DNA from: Pseudomonadota bacterium
GTDB lineage: Bacteria > Pseudomonadota > Gammaproteobacteria > Ga0077536
NCBI GenBank assembly: GCA_016719885.1
Contig: JADJYF010000006.1
Span: forward strand, 186,001-250,000
Reading direction: 5' to 3'
DNA length: 64,000 bases
The position numbers and the translations under genes are program-made. The notes beneath the pieces were generated by a model. It did not search any database. It saw nothing but the letters and a program-made list of their open reading frames with translations, and was not told the origin of the DNA. Shown one piece after another: positions 41,664 to 51,543 of the stretch (its first letter is position 1; each line of letters begins with the position of its first letter).

Positions 41664-44507
41664 ATGAACGATTGCCAACCCGGACAACGCTGGATCAGTA
41701 ACACCGAGCCGGAGCTCGGCCTCGGCATGGTGTTCGAGGTCGCCAACCGTCGTGTCATCATCAATTTCCCGGCCGCCGATGACCGTCGCACCTACGCGCT
41801 GGACAATTCACCGCTGATCCGCGTGCTGTACCGCGCCGGCGACCGCATACGCGGCGAAGACGGCACCGAGTTCATCGTCACCGAGGTCAAGTTCGTCAAT
41901 GGCTGCGCCTTCTACATCGGCATCAATGCCGAGGGCGGCGACATGAGCATGCACGAGATCGATCTCGACAGCTTCGTGCAGTTCAATCGCCCGCTCGATC
42001 GACTGTTCATCGGCCAGGTCGACAAGGCCGCGCGCTTTCGTCTGCGCGCCCAGACCCTCGCCCATCATCATCGCCACCAGGTGTCACCGGCCTATGGCCT
42101 GCTCGGCGCGCGCGTGCAGCCCTTGCCGCACCAGTTCTACATCGCCGACGAAGTATCGGGCCGCCACGCGCCGCGCGTGCTGCTGGCCGATGAAGTGGGC
42201 CTCGGCAAGACCATAGAGGCGGGCCTCATCCTGCATCGGCAATGGCTGTCGGGGCGCGTCGCGCGCGCGCTGGTGGTGGTGCCGGACAACCTCGTGCACC
42301 AGTGGCTGGTGGAAATGCTCCGACGCTTCAACCTGCGCTTCTCGATCCTGGACGAGGAGATCTGCGACGAACTGGCGGACTCCGGCGAAGGCAATCCTTT
42401 CGAGTCGGCGCAGCTGGTGCTGACCAGCCTGTCGTTCCTGGTCGGCGACCCGGAACGCCACGCCCAGGCCTGCGCCGCCGGCTGGGATCTGCTGGTGGTC
42501 GACGAAGCCCATCACCTGGCCTGGACGCCGGCCGCGGTGAGCCCGGCCTACGCGGCCGTCGCCGCGCTCGCCGAACGCGTTCCCTCGCTGCTGTTGCTGA
42601 CCGCCACGCCGGAGCAGCTGGGCGTGGAAGGGCATTTCGCGCGCCTGCGCCTGCTCGACCCGCACCGCTACGATGACCTGGAGCGCTACCTCGCCGAGGA
42701 AAAACACTACGAGGCGGTCAGCGAGTTGGTGCGTGAACTGCGCGAAGGCGACGGCGTCGCCGGCGGCGCGGTGATGGACGAAGTGGCGCGCTACCTCGGC
42801 GCCGAACGCGTGGCCGAACTCGAGTCCGAGCTCGCGCGTGACCGCGACACCGGCACCCAGCGCATCGTGCGCGAACTGCTCGACCACCATGGCACCGGCC
42901 GCGTGCTGTTCCGCAATTGCCGTGACAACATCGCCGGCTTCCCCGAGCGCCGGCTCAATCTCCACGAGCTCGACATGCCGACGGTGTACCGTGAACGCGC
43001 CGCCCAGGCGTCGCTCGCCGCGCAGCTCATACCCGAGCAGGGCTTGGGCGAAGACTGGCTCGCCTTCGACCCGCGCGCCGAGTGGCTGGCGGGCTGGCTC
43101 GCGCAACACCGGCGCGACAAGACCCTGGTGATCTGCGCGCGCGCCGATACCGCGCAAACCCTCGAAGCGTGGCTGCGGCTGCGCAAGGGCGTGCGCTCGG
43201 CGGTCTTCCATGAAGGCCTCGATCTGGTCGCGCGCGATCGCGCCGCCGCCTATTTCGCCGACACCGAGGAAGACGCCCAACTGCTGGTGTGCTCCGAGAT
43301 CGGCAGCGAAGGACGCAATTTCCAGTTCGCGCGCCACCTCGTGCTGTTCGACATCCCGGAGAATCCCGATCTCATCGAACAACGCATCGGCCGACTGGAC
43401 CGCATCGGCCAGCGCTTCGCGGTCGAGATCCACGTGCCGATGTTTCGCGACTCGGCGCAAAGCGTGCTGGTGCGCTGGCTGCACGAGGGCATCGACGCCT
43501 TCGAACACATCTGCCCGGCGGGCCCGGCGCTGCTGGCCGAGTTCCGCGCACCGCTGGAAGCGTGCATGGCCGCGCCGGCGGACGCGGCGGCGCTGACCGC
43601 GCTGCTGGCCGGCACCCGCGCGCGCAGCGATGAAATCCGCCAGGTGCTGTCGCGCGGCCGCGATCGACTGCTGGAATTGAATTCCTTCGATCGCGCGCGC
43701 GCCGAGGTGGTGCTGGCCAGCGTGTCCGAGGCCGAACGCGCCGATGAACTGCGCGACTACATGGACCACGTGTTCAGCGAATTCGGTGTCGAGCACGAGG
43801 ACAACGGCGAGCACAGCCTGGTGCTGCAGCCCGGCGATCACATGAGCTGCACCGAGTTCCCGGGCCTGCCGGAAGGCGGCCTGACGGTGACCTTCGATCG
43901 TACCCAGGCGCTGGGTCGTGACGACATGCATTTCCTGTCGTGGGAGCACCCGATGGTGGCCGGCAGCATGGACATGGTGCTGGGCGGCGATTTCGGCAAC
44001 GCCAGTTTCGGCGTGATCAAGGTCGCCGGCGTCGCGCCCGGCAGCCTGTTCATCGAATCCCAGTTCGTGGTGGTGTGCCCGGCCCCGCGCGGCTTGAACG
44101 TGCAGCGCTTCCTGCCGCGCTCCAGCCTGCGCGTGGTGGTCGACGGCGCCGGCGAAGATGTCAGTGCCAGGCGCGACGCGGCCTGGTTCGACGCCGCGGT
44201 GCGCGACGTGCCGAGCGCCACCGCGCTCAAGGTGGTGACGCGCATGCGCGAACAGGTGACCACGCTCACCGATCACGCCACGCATTTCGCCGAAGTCCAG
44301 CAGGAGCAGCTGGTGGGCGTCGCGCTCGAAGCGATGAACGCGCAGCTCGAAGCCGAGACCGCGCGCATGCAGCGCCTCGCCAAGGTCAACCCCAACATTC
44401 GCGCCGAGGAAGTCAGCGTGCTCGAGGACACCCGCGAGCAGCTCGCGCGTTACCTCAAGGGCGCACAGCTGAAGCTCGACGCGGTGCGCGTGGTGGTGGC
44501 GACCTGA
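41664..44507 (+). CDS. rapA: RNA polymerase-associated protein RapA (Swi2/Snf2 ATPase)
   Basis: RapA recycles stalled RNA polymerase. The 947-residue protein has an N-terminal Tudor-like polymerase-binding region (QRWISNTEPELGLGMVFEV) and the Snf2 ATPase lobes: LLADEVGLGKTIEAGLIL for Walker A and VVDEAHHLAW for DEAH, followed by GSEGRNFQFARHLVLFD and QRIGRLDRIGQ. A C-terminal RapA-specific region follows. The length and order match the enterobacterial and pseudomonad proteins. It is the best taxonomic marker in the window for Gammaproteobacteria. Confidence 0.98.
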   Translation: MNDCQPGQRWISNTEPELGLGMVFEVANRRVIINFPAADDRRTYALDNSPLIRVLYRAGDRIRGEDGTEFIVTEVKFVNGCAFYIGINAEGGDMSMHEIDLDSFVQFNRPLDRLFIGQVDKAARFRLRAQTLAHHHRHQVSPAYGLLGARVQPLPHQFYIADEVSGRHAPRVLLADEVGLGKTIEAGLILHRQWLSGRVARALVVVPDNLVHQWLVEMLRRFNLRFSILDEEICDELADSGEGNPFESAQLVLTSLSFLVGDPERHAQACAAGWDLLVVDEAHHLAWTPAAVSPAYAAVAALAERVPSLLLLTATPEQLGVEGHFARLRLLDPHRYDDLERYLAEEKHYEAVSELVRELREGDGVAGGAVMDEVARYLGAERVAELESELARDRDTGTQRIVRELLDHHGTGRVLFRNCRDNIAGFPERRLNLHELDMPTVYRERAAQASLAAQLIPEQGLGEDWLAFDPRAEWLAGWLAQHRRDKTLVICARADTAQTLEAWLRLRKGVRSAVFHEGLDLVARDRAAAYFADTEEDAQLLVCSEIGSEGRNFQFARHLVLFDIPENPDLIEQRIGRLDRIGQRFAVEIHVPMFRDSAQSVLVRWLHEGIDAFEHICPAGPALLAEFRAPLEACMAAPADAAALTALLAGTRARSDEIRQVLSRGRDRLLELNSFDRARAEVVLASVSEAERADELRDYMDHVFSEFGVEHEDNGEHSLVLQPGDHMSCTEFPGLPEGGLTVTFDRTQALGRDDMHFLSWEHPMVAGSMDMVLGGDFGNASFGVIKVAGVAPGSLFIESQFVVVCPAPRGLNVQRFLPRSSLRVVVDGAGEDVSARRDAAWFDAAVRDVPSATALKVVTRMREQVTTLTDHATHFAEVQQEQLVGVALEAMNAQLEAETARMQRLAKVNPNIRAEEVSVLEDTREQLARYLKGAQLKLDAVRVVVAT

Positions 44508-44534
44508 GATTATCGACGCCTCGGCAGCGGGAAA

Positions 44535-44616
44535 TTGTGAGTGAGGTTTCGACCTGACCACATTGGAGGCGCAACCACGCCGGGCGTCGTTCGTCAGACT
44601 GAAGTCTGACCCACAG
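44535..44616. repeat. Palindromic repeat family 1, one clean and one decayed copy
   Basis: A clean copy at 44593-44616 (core GTCAGACTGAAGTCTGAC and a CCCAC arm) faces a decayed one at 44535-44560 (TTGTGAGTGAGGTTTCGACC) across about 32 bp. This is the same geometry as the perfect pair at 8274-8355. It lies between rapA and the CoA-transferase gene, the only family 1 locus between genes of the same direction. Confidence 0.75.
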
Positions 44617-44677
44617 GAAGAGACGAGTCGCCCTCGTCCCGTTAGAATGACTGCCCCGTTTCCGCCCGAGCCCGGTC

Positions 44678-45877
44678 ATGACCGATCTCACCGCCATGCG
44701 CGCCGCCCACGGCCCGCGCATCTTCGACAACATCCGCGTGCTCGACTTCACCGCCATCATCGCCGGCGCCTATTGCACGCGCATGCTCGCCGACCTCGGC
44801 GCCGACGTGCTGAAGATCGAACCCCCGGGTGGCGAGTTGATGCGTCACATCGGCCCCATGCGCGGCGAATACAGCACCGTGTTCGCGGCCTTGAACAGCG
44901 GCAAGCGCAGCTTGAAGCTCGATCTCAAGCAGGCGTCCGCGGCGCAGCTGTGCAAGCGCCTGGTGACGAACTACGACGTGGTGGTGGAGAACTTCAGCCC
45001 CGGCGTCATGCAGCGCCTGGGTCTCGATTACGCGGCGCTGCGCGAACACAACCCGCAGCTCGTGATGTGCTCCATCTCCGGCTACGGCCAGGACGGCCCG
45101 CAATCGGGGCTGCCGGCCTTCGCGCCCATCGTGCAGGCGCTGTCGGGCTATGAACTGGTCTACCAGACCAGCCAGCCGGGTCTCGCGCGCCCGCTCAACA
45201 TGGGTCCGCCGGTCGGCGACACCACCGCCGCGCTGCAGGCGTTCGGCGCGATCAACGCGGCGCTCTATTACCGTCAACGCAGCGGCGCCGGCCAATACAT
45301 CGATATCGCCATGATGGACAGCATGCTGTCCTCCATGCACCGCGATTTCCAAATCGCCTTCAATCCCGATCCCAACCTGCGCGTGTACGGCCCGCTGGAG
45401 ACGCGCAATGGCTTCATCATCGCCATGCCGGCCACCCAGCCGCAGTTCGAAAAGCTGACGCGCGCCATCGGCCGTCCCGACATGCTGGACGATCCGCGCT
45501 TCGCCACCCAGCGCTCGCGCTTCGATCATTACAACGACATCATGGCCTTGACCGAGGCGTGGACGCGCACGCGCACCGCCGACGAAGCGCTGCGCGCCCT
45601 GACCGCCGCCGACGTGCCCTGCGCGCGCTACCGGCGCATTGCCGACCTCGCCGACGACCCGCAGCTCGCGCATCGCCACATGATGGCGGAAGTCAGCGAT
45701 GGCGCCGGCCCGCTCAAGGTGCCGAACGCGCCCTTCCTGTTTTCGGAAACCCATGCGGCGGTACGTCCGCAGGTCGCCGACCTCGGCGCGCACAATGACA
45801 GGGTGCTGCGCGAGGAACTGAAGCTCGGCGACGACGACATCGCGGCGCTCACCGCCAGCGGCGCCTTCGGGCGCTGA
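44678..45877 (+). CDS. CaiB/BaiF family (class III) CoA-transferase
   Basis: This 399-residue protein has the class III fold: N-terminal VLDFTAIIAGAYCTRMLADLGADVLKIEPPGGELMR, then NSGKRSLKLDLK, ENFSPGVMQRLGLDY and SISGYGQDGP. A catalytic aspartate fits GPPVGDTTAALQAF near residue 180. It should move CoA between a carboxylate and a donor thioester, often the first activation step in catabolism. It is followed after 21 bp by the P450 gene, so the two probably share a substrate pathway. Confidence 0.93.
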   Translation: MTDLTAMRAAHGPRIFDNIRVLDFTAIIAGAYCTRMLADLGADVLKIEPPGGELMRHIGPMRGEYSTVFAALNSGKRSLKLDLKQASAAQLCKRLVTNYDVVVENFSPGVMQRLGLDYAALREHNPQLVMCSISGYGQDGPQSGLPAFAPIVQALSGYELVYQTSQPGLARPLNMGPPVGDTTAALQAFGAINAALYYRQRSGAGQYIDIAMMDSMLSSMHRDFQIAFNPDPNLRVYGPLETRNGFIIAMPATQPQFEKLTRAIGRPDMLDDPRFATQRSRFDHYNDIMALTEAWTRTRTADEALRALTAADVPCARYRRIADLADDPQLAHRHMMAEVSDGAGPLKVPNAPFLFSETHAAVRPQVADLGAHNDRVLREELKLGDDDIAALTASGAFGR

Positions 45878-45898
45878 TCGAATGCCAGGAGGCCGACG

Positions 45899-47116
45899 AT
45901 GAAGTCACTCGATCTGAAAGATCCCGATCTCTACCTGCACGGCGTGCCCTACGCGCTCATCGCCGACATGCGCCGCGCCGCGCCGCTGCATTGGAACCCG
46001 GAAAGCGACGGCGCCGGCTTCTGGTCGGTGCTGCGCTACGACGACATCGTGGCGATTTCCAAGGACCCCGAGACGTTTTCCTCGGCTTACGCCAATGGCG
46101 GTCATCGCATATTCAATGAAAACGAACGCGGCGTGGCGGAACTCGGCGAAGCCGGCATCGGCATTCCGTTCATCTCCACCGATCCGCCCCTGCATCGCTG
46201 GTACCGCGCGGCGGTGCTGCCCGGTCTGAAACTCGGCCGCGTACGCGAAATGGGCGATCGATTGCGCGCACGCATCGCGCATCTCATCGATGGCCTGCAA
46301 GGTCACACCGGCGAGTTCGATTTCGTCGAGCGCATCGCCGCGCCCTTCCCGCTCATGACCCTCGCCGAATTGTTTGGCGTGCCGGTGGACGACATCGACA
46401 AGCTCTACAACTGGTCGAACGCGATGGTCGGCGAGGACGATCCGAGCTTGCGCGTGTCACCGGCGCAGATGGCCGACACCCTCGGCGAAATGCTCGACTA
46501 CGCCAATTTCATTTTCGATGCGCGCAGGAAGGAGCCGCAGGACGACATCCTGTCCATGCTTGCTCACGGCCAGTTGAACGGCGAACCGATCAGCCGCGCC
46601 GATTTCCTCGGCACTTTCATCCTGCTGCTGGTCGGCGGCAACGAGACCACGCGCAATTCCATTGCCCATGGCATGGTGGCCTTCACCGAGAACCGCGAGC
46701 AATGGCGGCGCCTGCGCGACAATCGCGCGCTGATGCCGGGCGCGGTGCGCGAAATCGTGCGCTACGCGAGCCCGGTGTTCCACATGCGTCGCACCGCCAC
46801 GCGCGACACCGTGGTCAATGGCCAGGCCGTTGCGCGCGGCGACAAGGTGGTGCTGTGGTACATGGCCGGTAATCGCGACGAGCTGGCGTTCGACGAGCCC
46901 GAGCGTTTCGACATCGAACGCGCGGGCCCGCTGCACGTCGGCTTCGGCACCGGTGAACACACCTGTCTCGGCAACCGCCTCGCGGAAGTGCAGATAGGCC
47001 TCATGTTCGACGCCCTGCTCGAGCGCATGCCCGGCTTGCGCATCTGCGGTCCCGGCCGCCGCATGCGGTCGAATTTCATCAACGGCTACCTGCACCTGCC
47101 GGCCACGCTCGGCTGA
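45899..47116 (+). CDS. Cytochrome P450
   Basis: This 405-residue soluble bacterial P450 has the haem-binding motif FGTGEHTCLGNRLAE with Cys356 as thiolate ligand, the K-helix EIVR near 285, and an I-helix segment LLVGGNETTRNS with the Thr of the oxygen-activating pair. The whole chain is typical of class I enzymes that take electrons from a ferredoxin; no ferredoxin or ferredoxin reductase gene is adjacent. It should hydroxylate a hydrophobic substrate. The position after a CoA-transferase recalls terpene or steroid side-chain catabolism, where the substrate may be a CoA thioester. That is inference. Confidence 0.95.
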   Translation: MKSLDLKDPDLYLHGVPYALIADMRRAAPLHWNPESDGAGFWSVLRYDDIVAISKDPETFSSAYANGGHRIFNENERGVAELGEAGIGIPFISTDPPLHRWYRAAVLPGLKLGRVREMGDRLRARIAHLIDGLQGHTGEFDFVERIAAPFPLMTLAELFGVPVDDIDKLYNWSNAMVGEDDPSLRVSPAQMADTLGEMLDYANFIFDARRKEPQDDILSMLAHGQLNGEPISRADFLGTFILLLVGGNETTRNSIAHGMVAFTENREQWRRLRDNRALMPGAVREIVRYASPVFHMRRTATRDTVVNGQAVARGDKVVLWYMAGNRDELAFDEPERFDIERAGPLHVGFGTGEHTCLGNRLAEVQIGLMFDALLERMPGLRICGPGRRMRSNFINGYLHLPATLG

Positions 47117-47159
47117 AGCGGCACATCACAGCGAGCCACACCTAGGAAGTCCCCACGTC

Positions 47160-47885
47160 ATGAGAATTCTCGTCCTCTCGGTCCTCAGCCTGCTGCTCGC
47201 CGCCTGCGTGAACCTCGGCGGCAACAACGTCGCGCGCGTCACCACCGATTACGCGGCGACGGTCAAGAAAGTCGGCCTGTTGTGCCTGGTCGATGACCAG
47301 GTCAACGTGAGCTATCTCACCTCCTCGGCGCAGGAGAGCTTCTTTTCGCGCGCCACGCTGCCAGGCTGGGATGTCGACGCGCAGGTGTCCGCCATCATGA
47401 CGCCCAACATGAAGCGCAAGGGCTTCGAGGTCATTGCCATCCCGCGCAACGACGAACTGCTGGGCCTCTACGACTCCGACTTCAGCTACGCCAGGACCGA
47501 GCGCATCCACGAGCAACTGGCGGCGGTGGCGAAATCCCTCGGCCTCGACATGGTGGTGGTGGTGGCGCGCAACGTCGACGCCGACCGGGTCACCAAGACC
47601 AACCAGAAGATCCGCGGTTATGGCCTGCAGAAGGCCTTCGACACCGGCGCGTTCGCCTATGGCAGCATCTATGTCGAAGCCTACGACACGCGCAAGTTCT
47701 TCGTGGTCGGCAAGGCCACCGGCTTCCAGTCGGCGCCGCTGCCGGAGGGGCTGTGGCAGGGCAGTTTCGAAACCGCCAGGGGCGAGACCACCATTGCGGC
47801 GCAAGCGCAGGATGAAATCGTCAAGATATTGAAGAAGGTGCTGGGCGACGCGGTGGCGATCGCGGCGCAGGAGGCTGGCGTCTAG
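47160..47885 (+). CDS. Lipoprotein of unknown function
   Basis: This 241-residue protein has a lipoprotein signal peptide (MRILVLSVLSLLLAAC) with lipobox LAAC and lipidated Cys16. The mature part is alpha/beta with a segment SLGLDMVVVVARNVDADR; I recognise no family. No Asp follows the Cys (Val-Asn instead), so sorting to the outer membrane is expected. It lies 43 bp after the P450 gene and may belong to the same transcript. Confidence 0.8.
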   Translation: MRILVLSVLSLLLAACVNLGGNNVARVTTDYAATVKKVGLLCLVDDQVNVSYLTSSAQESFFSRATLPGWDVDAQVSAIMTPNMKRKGFEVIAIPRNDELLGLYDSDFSYARTERIHEQLAAVAKSLGLDMVVVVARNVDADRVTKTNQKIRGYGLQKAFDTGAFAYGSIYVEAYDTRKFFVVGKATGFQSAPLPEGLWQGSFETARGETTIAAQAQDEIVKILKKVLGDAVAIAAQEAGV

Positions 47886-47996
47886 CGCGCCACCCCACCG
47901 ACCACGGACCCCCTCGCCGCGCCGGCCGCGGCCCCGCTTCCTCTCCGCCACGGGCTGCTATATAGATGGCACAGCCATCAACGCAGGGGAGAGGTC

Positions 47997-48824
47997 ATGA
48001 GCTACATCGACGTGGTCGACAAGGTCGAGGTCCCGCGGCCGGCGCGCTATTACACGCCGCCCGCTTTCGTCACCGTTTCCGGCATTCCGCTGGCCTACCG
48101 CCGCCAGGGCCAGGGCGAAGCCGTGGTACTGCTGCACGGCGCCGGCTTCACACGCATGTGGATCCCGCTCTACCAGATGATGGCGGAGCGCTGCGACTTC
48201 ATCGCGCCCGAACAACCGGGCTTCGGCGAGACACCGATGCCGAAGTGGTTTCGCACATTCGACGACCTGACCCTGCTCTACGACGAGCTGTTCGATCGGC
48301 TCGGTCTCGAGCGCATCCATCTCATCGGCTTTTCGATGGGCGGCTGGGCGGCCGCCGAGTTCGCCTCGTTCTATCCGAAACGCCTGAAGTCGCTGGCGCT
48401 GATCACGCCGGTCGGCCTGCGCCTGCCGGACAATCCCGGTGTCGACATCTTCCAGTTGCCACCGGCCGAACTCATGGACCGCCTGTTCGAAGACAAGGCG
48501 GTGATGATGGACTTCTTGCCCGACCCGGACGACTTCGAGGAAGGCATACACCTGTACTCGGAATTCGCGGCTGCCGCGCGTCTCATGTGGGCGCCCCGCT
48601 ACAACCTCGCACTCGAGAGACGCCTGCAACGCCTGGACTGCCCGACGCTGGTGGTCGGCGCCGACAACGATCGCCTGGTGCCGAATGAAATGTCCGACCG
48701 CTACGCCGAAGTGCTGCCCAACTGCCGGCTGTTGCGCCTGCCCGGCACTGGACACGAACCCTGTCTCGAACGTCCACGACAACTGGCCGACGCCCTGCTC
48801 GGCCTGGTCGAGGAGGCCAAGTGA
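47997..48824 (+). CDS. Alpha/beta hydrolase
   Basis: This 275-residue hydrolase has the catalytic triad in standard order: Ser in GFSMGGW near residue 105, Asp in VVGADNDRLVP near 225, and His in GTGHEPCLE near 252. The oxyanion motif is LLHGAGFTRMW. The overall form is like the meta-cleavage or epoxide hydrolase group, but the substrate is unknown. A GGGGAGAG ribosome site precedes the ATG. Its stop overlaps the next start (TGATG), so it is coupled to the flavin monooxygenase gene. Confidence 0.92.
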   Translation: MSYIDVVDKVEVPRPARYYTPPAFVTVSGIPLAYRRQGQGEAVVLLHGAGFTRMWIPLYQMMAERCDFIAPEQPGFGETPMPKWFRTFDDLTLLYDELFDRLGLERIHLIGFSMGGWAAAEFASFYPKRLKSLALITPVGLRLPDNPGVDIFQLPPAELMDRLFEDKAVMMDFLPDPDDFEEGIHLYSEFAAAARLMWAPRYNLALERRLQRLDCPTLVVGADNDRLVPNEMSDRYAEVLPNCRLLRLPGTGHEPCLERPRQLADALLGLVEEAK

Positions 48825-50188
48825 TGAACAAGCTGCGCTTTTATTTCTTTCATCTCATGCCCTATCCGCACATTCCGCCGAGCACGGAATTCGCGTCGAG
48901 CTGGGTGAGCCTGTCGAACAAGCATTACGACCCGCAGCGCGGGCGCTTGCTGTACAACGAGTACATCGAGCAGCTGGTGGCGGCCGAGAAGCATGGCTTC
49001 GACGGCGTCGGCGTGAACGAGCATCACGCCAATTTCTACGGCACCATGCCCTCGCCCAACATCATCGCGGCGATGCTGGTGCAGCGCACCAGCCACATTC
49101 CCATCGGCGTGATCGGCAATGCCATTCCCCTGCACGGCAACCCGCTGCGGGTGGCCGAGGAGATCGCGATGCTCGACGTGATCTCGGGCGGGCGCATCAT
49201 CTCCGGCTTCGTGCGCGGCATCGGCTGCGAATACTTCAACAACGGCGTGACGCCGGCCGATTCGGTCGAACGCTTCGACGAAGCGCACGATCTCATCATC
49301 AAGGCCTGGACCGACGACGGGCCCTTCACCTGGCAGGGCGATCATTTCTACGTGCCCAATGCCAACATCATTCCCAAGCCCATCCAGCAGCCGCATCCCC
49401 CGATCTGGATCCCGGGCCAGGGCTCGCTGGAAACGCTCAAGTTCGTCGCACGCCACCATTACACCTACATGATGGTGTTCTCGCCGCTGTGGTTCACGAA
49501 GATGGCGTTCGACGGTCTGCGCGAGGAATGTCATCGCCTCGGCTACGACGCGCCCAAGAGCATGTTCAACGCCTGCGTGCCGACCTACGTGGCCGAGACC
49601 GACGAGCAGGCGCACCGCGAGGCGAAGGCGCACTTGTCATGGGTGTTCAACACCGGTCTCAAGATCCCCGACCAGTTGTTCTTTCCGCCGGGCTACATGA
49701 GCACCAAGTCGTTCCGCAATTTTGTCGGCCTGCTCAAGAAGGGCAAGGTCAAACCCCAGGCGCAGTTGAGTTACGACGAGCTCATCAAGGATCGCTACAT
49801 CATCGTCGGCTCGCCGGAGACGGTGAAGAACCAGCTCGGCGAGTACTGCGATGAAGTGGGCGCCGGCGGCATCCTCGCGGTGGGCTCGTCCTATGGCCCG
49901 ATGCCGAACTGGATGGTGATGAAGAACATGCAGATCTTCGCCGAGGAAGTCATGCCTGAATTCCGCGAGGCGGACGGCAAACCCGATCACCTGCGCGCCG
50001 AGCCGCCGGCGCCGGCCACCCACGCCGAATTCGCCGCGCGCTTCGGACGGCCGCCGGAGTCGGCGCGCTCGCTGGTGACAGGGGGCGGCAACCAGCTGGT
50101 CGAACATCGCCTCGCGCACCTGCCGGAGATCATCGACAGCACCATGGCCAGGCCCGGCGACGACGAACGGCCCGCCTCGGCGGGCTGA
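48824..50188 (+). CDS. LLM class flavin-dependent monooxygenase
   Basis: This 454-residue luciferase-like protein is longer than the F420-type neighbours and resembles limonene/alkanal-type monooxygenases: HGFDGVGVNEHHANFYGTMPSPN, VIGNAIPLHGNPLRVAEEIAMLDVISGGRIISGFVRG and HPPIWIPGQGS. A GAGGAGG ribosome site supports the ATG at 48824, which overlaps the hydrolase stop. The C-terminal 60 residues are Pro/Arg-rich and probably flexible. It should oxidise a hydrophobic substrate with reduced flavin from a separate reductase, which is not adjacent. Coupling to a hydrolase suggests the oxygenated product is then cleaved. Confidence 0.92.
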   Translation: MNKLRFYFFHLMPYPHIPPSTEFASSWVSLSNKHYDPQRGRLLYNEYIEQLVAAEKHGFDGVGVNEHHANFYGTMPSPNIIAAMLVQRTSHIPIGVIGNAIPLHGNPLRVAEEIAMLDVISGGRIISGFVRGIGCEYFNNGVTPADSVERFDEAHDLIIKAWTDDGPFTWQGDHFYVPNANIIPKPIQQPHPPIWIPGQGSLETLKFVARHHYTYMMVFSPLWFTKMAFDGLREECHRLGYDAPKSMFNACVPTYVAETDEQAHREAKAHLSWVFNTGLKIPDQLFFPPGYMSTKSFRNFVGLLKKGKVKPQAQLSYDELIKDRYIIVGSPETVKNQLGEYCDEVGAGGILAVGSSYGPMPNWMVMKNMQIFAEEVMPEFREADGKPDHLRAEPPAPATHAEFAARFGRPPESARSLVTGGGNQLVEHRLAHLPEIIDSTMARPGDDERPASAG

Positions 50189-50197
50189 GCGCCCGCG

Positions 50198-50230
50198 CCT
50201 TCACGGCCACACGTCGCGTGGCCGTGAAGG
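50198..50230 (+). terminator. Hairpin after the LLM monooxygenase gene
   Basis: A perfect 13-bp stem (CCTTCACGGCCAC with its complement) and a 7-base loop start 10 bp past the stop codon. There is no T-run, so the hairpin may pause or need Rho. Confidence 0.55.
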
Positions 50231-50297
50231 ACAGGCTTGCCGGTGAGCGCCAGGCATGGTCTGGTAGCGACGCCTGTCTACATGTCGGGGGACCGTG

Positions 50298-51530
50298 ATG
50301 CGTGATTACGATGTCATCATCGTCGGCGCGGGCGTCGGCGGCAGCGCGCTGGCGGCCAACCTCGCCGCTGCCGGCCTCGACGTCGAGCTGCTCGAACGCG
50401 AGGCGGCGTTCACCGACAGGGTACGCGGCGAATGGATGGCGCCGTGGGGCGTGGCCGAGGCGAAGGCGCTCGGACTGTACGATCTGCTGATGGCCAATGG
50501 CGGCCATCACCTCGAACGTTCCATCACCTACGACGAGCTCATTGCGCCGGCCGACGCGCTGGCCGCGGCACAACCGCTGGCCGCGCTGCACCCGGCAGCG
50601 CCCGGGCCCTTGTGCATGGAGCACGTGACCATGCAGAACACGCTGCTGCGACATGCTCGCGCCGGCGGCGCCAAGGTCAGGCGCGGCGTGTCGGCCTTGC
50701 GCGTGCGCGCGGGGGCAGCGCCGCGCGTTGAATTCACCCACGATGGCGCCCGTCATGAACACGGCTGCCGACTGCTGGTGGGCGCCGATGGGCGCAGTTC
50801 CAGCGTGCGCCGCCAGCTCGGCCTCACGCTCGACGAGGCGCCGGTGGATCACTTGATATCGGGCTTGCTGGTGACCGGCGCCGACGCCTGGCCGGCCGAC
50901 ACCCAGGCACTGGGCAAGGCCGGTGAAGTGATGTTCCTGATCTTTCCCCAGGGCCACGGCAAGGTGCGCCTGTACGTCGAATACGCGCTGGAACATCGTG
51001 GCCGATTCACGGGCGAGGCAGGCGCGCGCAACCTGCTCGCGGCGCTGGATACCACGGTGCTGCCGGGCGGCGATGCCTTGAGTCGCGCCACGCCGGCGGG
51101 CCCATGCAAAGCTTATCCCAGCCAGTTCGCACAACTGGCGGCGCCCTATTGCGAGGGCGCGGTGCTGCTGGGCGACGCCGCCGGCTTCACCGATCCGATA
51201 CTCGGGCAGGGCTTGTCGGTGACGCTGCGCGACGCGCGCATGGTGCGCGACATCCTGTTGGCCAGCGACGACTGGCGGCCCCAGGCATTCGCGAGCTACG
51301 GGCAGACGCGCCATGAAGGCACGCGACGCATCGCCCAGGCCACGCGCTTCGCGGCGCGCCTGTTCGCGCGTTTCGACGCCGATGGCGTCGGCGCGAGGGC
51401 CCGCGCCCTCGCCCGCATGCATCGCGACCCCGGGCTTCGAGCCCTGCTCGCCAGCGCCTATCTCGGCCCCGAACAGTTGCCTGCCGAGATCTTCAGCGAG
51501 GCTTTCCAGGAGGCGCTGTTCGCGCCCTGA
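50298..51530 (+). CDS. FAD-dependent monooxygenase (PHBH-type)
   Basis: This 410-residue flavoprotein has the three FAD/NAD(P)H fingerprints: GAGVGGSALAANLAAAG at the N-terminus, GADGRSSSVRRQL with the DG motif near 160, and LLGDAAGFTDPILGQGLSV with the GD motif near 295. Enzymes of this class hydroxylate or epoxidise aromatic or alicyclic compounds. The ATG at 50298 is preceded by GGGGGA; a GTG at 50295 is one codon earlier. A hairpin separates it from the monooxygenase before it, so it may have its own promoter. The substrate is unknown. Confidence 0.92.
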   Translation: MRDYDVIIVGAGVGGSALAANLAAAGLDVELLEREAAFTDRVRGEWMAPWGVAEAKALGLYDLLMANGGHHLERSITYDELIAPADALAAAQPLAALHPAAPGPLCMEHVTMQNTLLRHARAGGAKVRRGVSALRVRAGAAPRVEFTHDGARHEHGCRLLVGADGRSSSVRRQLGLTLDEAPVDHLISGLLVTGADAWPADTQALGKAGEVMFLIFPQGHGKVRLYVEYALEHRGRFTGEAGARNLLAALDTTVLPGGDALSRATPAGPCKAYPSQFAQLAAPYCEGAVLLGDAAGFTDPILGQGLSVTLRDARMVRDILLASDDWRPQAFASYGQTRHEGTRRIAQATRFAARLFARFDADGVGARARALARMHRDPGLRALLASAYLGPEQLPAEIFSEAFQEALFAP

Positions 51531-51543
51531 ATCCTGCTCCTCG

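Noticed and set aside
42084..44561. An 825-codon minus-strand frame opposite rapA
   Set aside because: Antisense shadow; rapA is complete with ATPase motifs on the plus strand.
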